DNA of 28,721 nt from an uncultured Collinsella sp. GTDB lineage: Bacteria > Actinomycetota > Coriobacteriia > Coriobacteriales > Coriobacteriaceae. The position numbers and the translations under genes were made by a program. Under the pieces are notes generated by a model that saw only the letters and a list, made by a program, of their open reading frames with translations, searched no databases and was not told the DNA's origin. Where the stretch lies: assembly GCA_937923795.1 (NCBI GenBank), contig CALDWI010000034.1, positions 1-28,721 on the forward strand, read 5' to 3'. Position 1 is the stretch's first letter. Each line of letters begins with the position of its first letter. Shown here piece after piece: positions 15,624 to 22,302 of the stretch.

Positions 15624-16634
15624 CTACGCCCGCAGATCCCTTACGCTGGAACGCTCGACCAACACGCCCGAGACGAGCGTACGGCTTCTGGAGCTCGGAG
15701 CTTCCAGACCCGCGACGACCTCGTTGAGCGCACGGACGCCCAGCTCGCGGTGGCGAAACTTCACCGACGTCAGAATCGAGTTGGGAATCGTCTTATAGAG
15801 CTCATCGTCGAAGCCGATCACGGACACATCATTGGGCACACTGAGCCCTCTGTCACGTAGAGCCATCATCACGCCGTTTGCCATGCAGTCGTTAGCAGCG
15901 AGGACCGCCGTGCAATCGGGCTTATCGGCAAGCACAAGGCCCGCGGCATAGCCACTATCCGCATTCCAATCGCCTTGCAGAGGCTCGGGCGGCTCAATGC
16001 CACGCGCCTCGAGTGCCGCACGCCAACCTTTCATACGGCACTGGCTCGACAACGACTCTTTCTTACCAGAGACGAAGTACACGTTTTTATGCCCGTGGTT
16101 CAAGAAGTACTCGCACGCCATACGCGCGCCGCCCTCTTGGTCGTCACTGACGGTGGAGCAGGTAGGATGTTCCATCGGTGTGATAATCACCGTCTTGAGG
16201 TCTTTCGGTGCCTCAAAAGTATCAAAGTCATCGACCATCTGACGCAGGTTGAAGATCATGCCATCAACAGGCAGCTGCGACATCCTACGCGCCGCTTCGG
16301 CAAGGGTCATCTTCTCCCCCGCCCGCTTTTTGATCATCGTGAGCGCAAAGCCGCGTTCTTCGGCGGCATCTGCGATACCGTCAATCATGTCCACGGCACC
16401 GCCCGACAAGTGGAACAGCACCACGCCGATGCACCCGTAACGGCCCAACTTGAGCGAACGCGCGGCAAAGTTGGTTCGAAACCCGAGCGCCTCCATTGCG
16501 GAATGAACCTTATCGCGTGTCGACTCTCGCACGCTATCGGGCTCGTTGATCACACGCGAAACCGTCTTGAGAGAAACACCCGCAGCAATCGCCACATCGT
16601 TCATTGAGACATTTTTCTTGTCCATCGTTGCCAC
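15624..16634 (-). CDS. LacI-family regulator of module 3
   Basis: LacI/GalR repressor of about 336 residues. The helix-turn-helix MNDVAIAAGVSLKTVSRVI is followed by the hinge FRTNFAARSLKLGR and a sugar-binding domain with AANDCMANGV and VIGFDDE. I chose the GTG at 16634 because GGAGAA lies 5 nt before it; the ATG at 16625 is poorly spaced, and the frame runs open to 16703. It diverges from lacE3 across a perfect palindromic operator at 16785-16808. Its recognition helix differs from those of modules 1 and 2 (SLKTVS against SEQTVS and SRQTVS), which matches the different operator. Confidence 0.84.
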   Translation of the reverse strand: MATMDKKNVSMNDVAIAAGVSLKTVSRVINEPDSVRESTRDKVHSAMEALGFRTNFAARSLKLGRYGCIGVVLFHLSGGAVDMIDGIADAAEERGFALTMIKKRAGEKMTLAEAARRMSQLPVDGMIFNLRQMVDDFDTFEAPKDLKTVIITPMEHPTCSTVSDDQEGGARMACEYFLNHGHKNVYFVSGKKESLSSQCRMKGWRAALEARGIEPPEPLQGDWNADSGYAAGLVLADKPDCTAVLAANDCMANGVMMALRDRGLSVPNDVSVIGFDDELYKTIPNSILTSVKFRHRELGVRALNEVVAGLEAPSSRSRTLVSGVLVERSSVRDLRA

Positions 16635-16707
16635 TACTTCTCCAGTCGGTTTTGCATCGCTTGTTTTTTGCGTTCTAGCATACACTACCTGCTCGACTGA
16701 CAAATCA

Positions 16708-16737
16708 ACCGTTTACCGGACAATATCGACCGCTCAC
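16708..16737 (+). promoter_or_regulatory. 21-bp-period direct-repeat site, module 3
   Basis: ACCGTTTAC (16708-16716) and ACCGCTCAC (16729-16737) start 21 bp apart, upstream of the LacI-type operator. One of the five-member set. Confidence 0.45.
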
Positions 16738-16764
16738 CCGTATATCCTTGTTGCTCTTCCAAAA

Positions 16765-16808
16765 ATGTCTTACGTTGTCATTAACGAAATGACAACGTTG
16801 TCATTTCG
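16765..16808. promoter_or_regulatory. LacI-type operators, module 3
   Basis: Positions 16785-16808 form a perfect 24-bp palindrome with core AATGACAACGTTGTCATT centred on CG at 16796/16797. A second, half-conserved copy ending ACGTTGTCATT is centred at 16773/16774, 23 bp away. It lies 100 bp upstream of lacE3. Confidence 0.7.
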
Positions 16809-16909
16809 CAATGCCTTCCTTAAGCAGGAAGGTTTCCGGGCAGTCCTGACCATCCATCGACGACCAGTTCCATCCACATGCATCGCGCATCAAGTAGCAA
16901 AGGAGCTCT

Positions 16910-18667
16910 ATGGACGCCATCGTAAAGATGCTCGAAAAGCATCAACCGTTCTTTGAGAAGATCTCGAGGAACGTCTACCTCCAGGCCATCAAGGACGGAT
17001 TCCTTGGGTGCATGCCCATCGTCCTCACCTCTTCGATCTTTCTGCTGATCGCCACCCTTCCCGGCGTCGTTGGCATCACGCTGCCCCAGCCGCTCATCGA
17101 CTGGTGCAACAAGTTGTACAACTTCACCATGGGCGTCATGGGCATCATGGTTGCCGGCACCACTGCCAAGAACTTCACGGCATCCATGAACCGTCGCATG
17201 CCCGCCGGCAAGGTGCTCAACGACGGCTCCACCATGGTTGCCGCCCAGTGCAGCATGCTGCTGCTCGCTGTTACGCAGTTCACCACCAAGTTCAACGGCT
17301 CCGAGCTTTCGGTCTTCGATTGCACCAGCATGGGTACACGCGGTCTGTTCTCGGCCTATATCGCAGCGTTCATTACCGTGTGGGTCTATAAATTCTGCGT
17401 CTCGCGTGATCTGACCATTAAGCTGCCCAAGGAGGTCCCGGGCGCCATCGCTCAGAACTTCCGCGACATCATCCCCTTTGGCGGCGCCGTCATCATCTGC
17501 GGCATCATCGATGTCGTCGTGCGCAACCTCATGGGCGTTCCGTTCTCCGAGCTGCTCATCAAGCTGCTCTCCCCGCTCTTCACTGCAGCAGAGACCTACC
17601 CCGGACTCATCCTTATTCAGGCAGCCACCGCGTTCTTCTGGTTCATCGGCGTCCACGGCCCCTCGATCGTCCAGCCGGGCATCGACCCCATCCGTCTTGC
17701 CAACCAGGCCGAGAACCTGCAGGTTCTGCTGGCCGGTGGTCACCCCGCCCACTCCCTCACCTTTAACATGTCGCTCGTGGGTGAGTTCGGCGGCACCGGC
17801 GCCACGTTCATCGTGCCGCTTCTGCTGATTCTCTTTATGAAGTCCAAGCAGCTCAAAGCCGTCGGTAAGGCCTCGATTGTTCCTGTTACCTTCGCCGTCA
17901 ACGAACCGCTGCTCTTTGGCGCGCCGATGATCCTTAACCCCTACATGCTCATCCCCTTTGTTGCCGCCGGCTGCGTCAACGTGAGTGTTGCCAAGTTCTT
18001 TATCGACAACGTGGGCATGAACGGCTTCTCCTTCGTGGTGCCTTGGGCTACCCCTGCCCCCATCGGCATCTTCATCACCACAAACTTCCAGCTTATCGCC
18101 CTGGTGTTTGTCGCGATCATCATCTTGCTGGACGCCATCATCTACCTGCCGTTCTTGAAGGCATACGATAAGCTGCTCTGTGACCAGGAGGCCGAGCGCG
18201 CCGCCGAGCTGGGTCTTGAGTCCGATGGTGCTGCCGTCATCGCCCCCAACGCCTCTGCGCCCGTTGTCGAGCAGACTACCGCTGTCGCCGACAGCAAGCC
18301 TGTCGCCGATCAGCCCGAGCCCGCAGCCAACGCATCCGCTAAGAAGGATGTCGACGGTCTGAAGGTCCTCGTCCTGTGCGCCGGCGCCGGCACCTCTGCC
18401 ATGCTTGCCAACGCCATCAAGGAAGGTGCTGCGAAGACCGGAGAGAACATCGCTTCCTCCGCAGGCGCCTATGGCCAGCACACTGCCATCATGGATCAGT
18501 ACGACGTCATCGTGCTCGCCCCGCAGGTTCGTAGCTACTACAACGACATGAAGGCCGACACCGATCGTCTGGGCATTAAGCTGCTCGCTCCCCGCGGTAA
18601 GGAATATATCGACCTTACCCGCGACCCCGCTGGCGCCATCAAGTGGCTCCGCGAGAACCTCGACTAG
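16910..18667 (+). CDS. lacE: PTS lactose-type EIICB permease, module 3
   Basis: A 585-residue EIIC-EIIB fusion. Motifs are VHGPSIVQP and AVNEPLLFG in EIIC and VLVLCAGAGTSAMLANAI with Cys490 in EIIB. The linker (about 430-480) is Ala/Pro-rich. The ribosome site AAAGGAG is 5 nt before the ATG. It is closest to lacE2 in the EIIB domain and in the N-terminus, but is paired with a LacG of the module 1 type, so the E and G genes of the modules do not share one simple history. It relies on the separate LacF. Confidence 0.88.
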   Translation: MDAIVKMLEKHQPFFEKISRNVYLQAIKDGFLGCMPIVLTSSIFLLIATLPGVVGITLPQPLIDWCNKLYNFTMGVMGIMVAGTTAKNFTASMNRRMPAGKVLNDGSTMVAAQCSMLLLAVTQFTTKFNGSELSVFDCTSMGTRGLFSAYIAAFITVWVYKFCVSRDLTIKLPKEVPGAIAQNFRDIIPFGGAVIICGIIDVVVRNLMGVPFSELLIKLLSPLFTAAETYPGLILIQAATAFFWFIGVHGPSIVQPGIDPIRLANQAENLQVLLAGGHPAHSLTFNMSLVGEFGGTGATFIVPLLLILFMKSKQLKAVGKASIVPVTFAVNEPLLFGAPMILNPYMLIPFVAAGCVNVSVAKFFIDNVGMNGFSFVVPWATPAPIGIFITTNFQLIALVFVAIIILLDAIIYLPFLKAYDKLLCDQEAERAAELGLESDGAAVIAPNASAPVVEQTTAVADSKPVADQPEPAANASAKKDVDGLKVLVLCAGAGTSAMLANAIKEGAAKTGENIASSAGAYGQHTAIMDQYDVIVLAPQVRSYYNDMKADTDRLGIKLLAPRGKEYIDLTRDPAGAIKWLRENLD

Positions 18668-18681
18668 TTCCTCCCTCTGTT

Positions 18682-18708
18682 GGTGCCCGGATCCCCAGTT
18701 CGGGCACC
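18682..18708 (+). promoter_or_regulatory. Intercistronic hairpin lacE3-lacG3
   Basis: An 8-bp stem (18682-18689 with 18701-18708) with an 11-nt loop, in the 75-bp gap between the two genes. It has no T-run and occupies the same position as the hairpin of module 1. Confidence 0.5.
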
Positions 18709-18742
18709 TCTCCCTATTCGTATCCCACAGAAAGGATGACTC

Positions 18743-20164
18743 ATGACCAACCCCATGCAGTTCCCCGACGGCTTTGTGTTTGGCGGCGCCACCGCCGCTT
18801 ACCAGGTTGAGGGCGAGACCCGCACGCACGGCAAGGGCAAAGTGCCCTGGGACGATTTCCTGGCAGCTCAGGGTCGCTTCTCCCCCGATCCCGCAAGCGA
18901 TTTCTACAACAAGTACCCGGTCGATATCGACCTGTGCCAGCGCTTCGGCATCAACGGTATCCGCGTCTCTATCGCTTGGAGCCGCATCTTCCCCAACGGT
19001 ACTGGCGAGATCAACCCCGAGGGTGTCGCCTTCTATCACGAGCTCTTTGCCACCTGCAACAAAGCCGGCGTTATCCCCTATGTCACGCTCGATCACTTCG
19101 ATACGCCCGAAGTCTTTTACCAGAACGGCGGCGAGGGCTTCCTGACGCGCACGACGATCGACGCCTTTGTCGAGTACGCCAAGTTCTGCTTTGCCGAGTT
19201 CACCGAGGTCAAGCACTGGTTTACCTTTAACGAGATTCCCGCGACCGCCGAGGGCAGCTTTATCGTCGGCAACTGGCCGCACGGCGAGAAGTATCGCCTG
19301 GACAAGGCCTTCCAGCTCATGCACAACATGATGGTGGCCCACGCCAAGGCTGTCGTCGCCTTCCATGAGGGCGGCTTTGAGGGCGAGATCGGCATTGTCC
19401 AGAACCTGGAGCCCAAGTATCCCCTCGACCCCAACAACGCTGCCGACTGCGAGGCAGCTCGCATGGCCGACGTCATCAACAACCGCTGGGTACTCGACGC
19501 CACCTTCCGCGGCCACTATGCAGCCGACACCATGGAGGCTGCGACCAAGCTGGCCCATATCGCCGGCGGCGAGCTCGACGTCCGCGACGAGGACATCGCC
19601 GCGCTGACCGCCGCGCTCCCCTACAACGATTGCCTGGGCGTCAACACCTACAAGTGCCAGTTCCTGCGTGCCGCCGAGGGCGAAAACGACATCAACCACA
19701 ATGGCACCGGCGACAAGGGCTCCTCGCGCTGGTTCCTCAAGGGCGTGGGCGAGTCGTGCGTGCGCGAAGGCGTACCCACCACCGATTGGGACTGGATCAT
19801 CTATCCCGAGGGCCTGTACGACCTGCTGCTCCGCATTAAGAACGATTACCCCAACTACAAGAAGATCTACATCACCGAGAACGGCATGGGCTATAAGGAC
19901 GACTTCGAGGATGGCTTTATCGATGACGCCCCTCGTATCGACTACATGCGTCAGCATCTCGCGTGGATCCTCAAGGCAATCGACGGCGGCGTAAACGTCG
20001 ACGGTTACTTTGTGTGGTCGCTGCAGGACCAGTTCTCCTGGACCAACGGCTACAACAAGCGTTATGGCCTGTTCTACATCGACTTTGAGACCCAGAAGCG
20101 CTATCCCAAGGCGAGCGCGTACTGGTACAAGAACGTCGCGGAGACCGGCCTGCTTATGGCCTAA
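18743..20164 (+). CDS. lacG: 6-phospho-beta-galactosidase (GH1), module 3
   Basis: A 473-residue GH1 enzyme with acid/base Glu164 (FTFNE), nucleophile Glu379 (ITENG) and the phosphate-binding Ser432, Lys439 and Tyr441 in SWTNGYNKRY. Very similar to the module 1 enzyme along its length, but it reads TLDHFDTP where copies 1 and 2 have an HHFD motif. This changes a residue next to the sugar-binding His and may alter specificity. The ribosome site AAAGGA is 7 nt before the ATG. It is the last gene of module 3 and is followed by a strong terminator and array 3. Confidence 0.87.
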   Translation: MTNPMQFPDGFVFGGATAAYQVEGETRTHGKGKVPWDDFLAAQGRFSPDPASDFYNKYPVDIDLCQRFGINGIRVSIAWSRIFPNGTGEINPEGVAFYHELFATCNKAGVIPYVTLDHFDTPEVFYQNGGEGFLTRTTIDAFVEYAKFCFAEFTEVKHWFTFNEIPATAEGSFIVGNWPHGEKYRLDKAFQLMHNMMVAHAKAVVAFHEGGFEGEIGIVQNLEPKYPLDPNNAADCEAARMADVINNRWVLDATFRGHYAADTMEAATKLAHIAGGELDVRDEDIAALTAALPYNDCLGVNTYKCQFLRAAEGENDINHNGTGDKGSSRWFLKGVGESCVREGVPTTDWDWIIYPEGLYDLLLRIKNDYPNYKKIYITENGMGYKDDFEDGFIDDAPRIDYMRQHLAWILKAIDGGVNVDGYFVWSLQDQFSWTNGYNKRYGLFYIDFETQKRYPKASAYWYKNVAETGLLMA

Positions 20165-20188
20165 CTTTTGCCGCATACCCCCTGTCGG

Positions 20189-20235
20189 CCGCATGCGAAT
20201 CCCTCCACGGGTTCGCATGCGGTCTTTTTGTTTTT
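20189..20235 (+). terminator. Terminator of module 3
   Basis: A perfect 11-bp stem (20189-20199 with 20212-20222) is followed by TCTTTTTGTTTTT. The tail is identical to that of module 1. Confidence 0.9.
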
Positions 20236-20258
20236 GGTGAGCCCGTGCGGACCGTTTA

Positions 20259-20393
20259 TCTCGATCTGTAACATCTAGCAGGGATTTTCAATCCTAACTG
20301 TTATAGATTTAGACGAACGGGCGACCAGGGCTGAAAGATCTCAATCTGTAACACGTAGCCCACTTTTAACCGTCTAACTGTTACAGATCAAGA
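20259..20393. repeat. Palindrome array 3 (2 units)
   Basis: Units 20259-20313 (class A variant) and 20339-20393 (class B), with starts 80 bp apart. Unlike arrays 1, 2 and 4 it lies between two plus-strand genes (lacG3 and fic), so convergence is not required for its presence. Confidence 0.85.
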
Positions 20394-20448
20394 CAATAAG
20401 ATAGTCAAATCCGAACTTTCCAAGCAGTTATGAACCATGGTTTCCAGT

Positions 20449-20523
20449 TTTCGGTATCACGAACATACTTTCGGTATCATTTAATGGTATTATGATATCG
20501 AAAGTATGTTCGTGATACCGAAA
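20449..20523. promoter_or_regulatory. Large inverted repeat over the fic promoter
   Basis: Two 32-bp arms (20449-20480 and 20492-20523) match except at one position, with an 11-nt centre. Each arm holds two copies of TTTCGGTATCA 20 bp apart, giving four half-sites (20449, 20469, and reversed at 20493 and 20513, where 20493 carries the single change). A -10-like TATGAT (20491-20496) lies inside, and the right arm runs into the ribosome site. Likely an operator, and also a strong 5' mRNA hairpin. Confidence 0.75.
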
Positions 20524-20531
20524 GGAGCCGC

Positions 20532-21764
20532 ATGCGCCAGTTCGATTACACCACAGTCCCAGCGGAACTCGAAGCAACTCCAATCACCAACCTCCTCCTC
20601 TCGATACGCGAGCATAAAGGCCGTCAGCTTGCTCTGAGTCAAGTCAAACCCGAGCTTCTATCGTCCCTAATGGAGGAGGCTAAGATCCAAAGTACCCGAT
20701 CCTCCAACGGACTTGAAGGAATTGTTACCACCCAAAAAAGACTCAAAGCGATCATGGCGTATTCCGCCAAGCCAAGCTCCCGCGCAGAGGAAGAAATCGC
20801 TGGATACCGAGATGTGCTGTCGCTTATTCACGAGCAACACGATTCCATTCCCGTAACGCCATCGGTCATTCTGCAGTTGCATCGTGACCTCATGGCGCAC
20901 ACGGCAATCTCGTATGGAGGCCATTGGAAAGATGGCGATAACGAAATCGTCTCCATTGACGATCAAGGTAATCGATTTGTGCGCTTTAGGCCCCCTTCGG
21001 CTCTAGCAACCCCGGGACTTATTAAAGAAGCCTGCCAGTCCCTCAACGATGCTTTATCTCGCCAAGTTTGCGATCCCCTCCTTATATCGCTCCGCTTTAT
21101 CTTCGATTTTGTTAGCATTCATCCCTTCAACGATGGCAATGGCAGGATGAGCCGGCTCCTTACAACGCTGCTGCTCGAAAAGACTGGATACGACGTTGCG
21201 CGTTACATCAGCATCGAACGACTTATTGAAGACAACAAGGCGCTCTACTACAACGCCCTCGCTGCAAGCTCCACTGGATGGAATGAAAATCAAAACACCG
21301 AAGCACCTTTTATCCGTTTCATGCTCGGAACAACCCTAGCCGCCTACCGACAGCTCGAGCAGCGTACCTTAATTGAATCAAGCACTCGTCCCATGTCGAA
21401 GCAAGCGCGTATCGCTGTTCTATTTCAACAGAGACCCGGCGTCATTAAGAAATCCGACATCCGGTCCAACTGCCCCGATATCAGCGAGGTAACCGTTAAA
21501 CGAACCCTCGGTCAGCTTGTTAGTTGCAGCGCAATCGAAAAAACAGGAGCGGGCCGTTCGACGGGCTACATACTCAAAGACGTCCATGCTCTAGAACTAT
21601 TCTTGCAATCCACAATACCCGATGGCGAGGCCGCAATAACAAAAGAGGCTCCAAAGGATAAGCTCCTTGAACGTGTAAACCACGCCGAGGATGAAAGCAA
21701 AGAGGGACTCTATGAAGACTATGATTCATTCTCAAGGGACATAAAGACGAAATACGGAGTCTAG
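20532..21764 (+). CDS. Fic-domain protein with C-terminal winged helix
   Basis: A 410-residue protein. The Fic motif HPFNDGNGR (197-205) is complete, so transfer of AMP or another nucleotide moiety to a target protein is plausible. An N-terminal inhibitory-helix motif, Ser58-x-x-x-Glu62-Gly63 (SNGLEG), makes this a class II, self-inhibited Fic. Residues about 288-350 (ARIAVLFQQRPGVIKKSDI onward) look like a winged-helix DNA-binding domain, and the last 60 residues are acidic. AAAGGAG lies 4-5 nt before the ATG and overlaps the end of a large inverted repeat, suggesting self-regulation. Codon use is more AT-rich than in the lac modules. The target is unknown, and no antitoxin gene lies next to it. 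Confidence 0.88.
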   Translation: MRQFDYTTVPAELEATPITNLLLSIREHKGRQLALSQVKPELLSSLMEEAKIQSTRSSNGLEGIVTTQKRLKAIMAYSAKPSSRAEEEIAGYRDVLSLIHEQHDSIPVTPSVILQLHRDLMAHTAISYGGHWKDGDNEIVSIDDQGNRFVRFRPPSALATPGLIKEACQSLNDALSRQVCDPLLISLRFIFDFVSIHPFNDGNGRMSRLLTTLLLEKTGYDVARYISIERLIEDNKALYYNALAASSTGWNENQNTEAPFIRFMLGTTLAAYRQLEQRTLIESSTRPMSKQARIAVLFQQRPGVIKKSDIRSNCPDISEVTVKRTLGQLVSCSAIEKTGAGRSTGYILKDVHALELFLQSTIPDGEAAITKEAPKDKLLERVNHAEDESKEGLYEDYDSFSRDIKTKYGV

Positions 21765-21801
21765 TCATATCTCAGAATAGCCTCATCCTTGTTGCTCAAA
21801 G

Positions 21802-22140
21802 TTATTTGCGCGTCATTGTAAAGCGGTACCCCTGCGCCGGCAGGGGGCAGAAGTATCGCCTGCCGATCCTGCTGGAGTCGGCAATCAGATAGCGCGCATC
21901 GGCCTTGCTAAAGGCGAGCTGCTGGATACGGCCCTCGTCCATGTTGGACGTAGATACGTCACCGTCCAAGATGCCGTTGGCACCGATAAACGCCGCGTCG
22001 ATGCCCAGCGCACGCAGGGCATCCTCGGCCGTTGGCCCCACAAAAGTGGCAGTGCGGCGACGGTACATACCGCCCACGAGGCACAGGTCGCAGCCCTCGC
22101 GCGCCTCGAGCAGGTTAAAGACCGAAAGCGAATTGGTCAC
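21802..22140 (-). pseudogene. Fragment of a DeoR-family regulator
   Basis: The frame corresponds to the middle and C-terminal sensor part of the intact DeoR gene at 26499-27263. From VTNSLSVF to IADSS the two proteins are almost identical. The helix-turn-helix is missing: an in-frame stop occurs shortly upstream (about 22180), and the open frame begins at a GTG inside the sensor domain. After IGRR the sequence diverges and stops, losing the last 40 or so residues, near a 15-mer (TTATTTGCGCGTCAT, 21802-21816) that also lies 3' of the intact gene at 26398-26412. It looks like a remnant of duplication or recombination; expression as a short protein is unlikely. Confidence 0.8.
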
Positions 22141-22232
22141 ATAGATGGAAGGCAGCTTGTCGGTGACTCGGAGAGCGCCAATGCGACCTCACGACGGTTG
22201 CGCTCATTGTCTCAATTAGATACTCAACGAAA

Positions 22233-22267
22233 TACGGCCCCGCAGTTCAATAAGCTGCGGGGCCGTA
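22233..22267 (-). terminator. Terminator of the fourth EIICB gene
   Basis: A perfect 13-bp stem (22233-22245 with 22255-22267) with a 9-nt loop, followed on the minus strand by TTTCGTT. It lies 35 bp past the stop codon of the 22303-23997 gene. Confidence 0.82.
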
Positions 22268-22302
22268 CTATACACCGACGAATCAACGACGGAGTGCATC
22301 CA

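Noticed and set aside
16820..20218. Very long open frame on the minus strand opposite lacE3-lacG3 (and similar ones at 6819-8651 and 13210-15279)
   Set aside because: These mirror GC-rich codons of real genes on the plus strand. The one at 16820 spans two plus-strand genes and their gap, and the protein sequence is low in structure and matches no family.
21802..22140. A functional short DeoR-like protein
   Set aside because: No DNA-binding domain, no ribosome site at the internal GTG, and the C-terminus diverges abruptly; a gene fragment explains it better.
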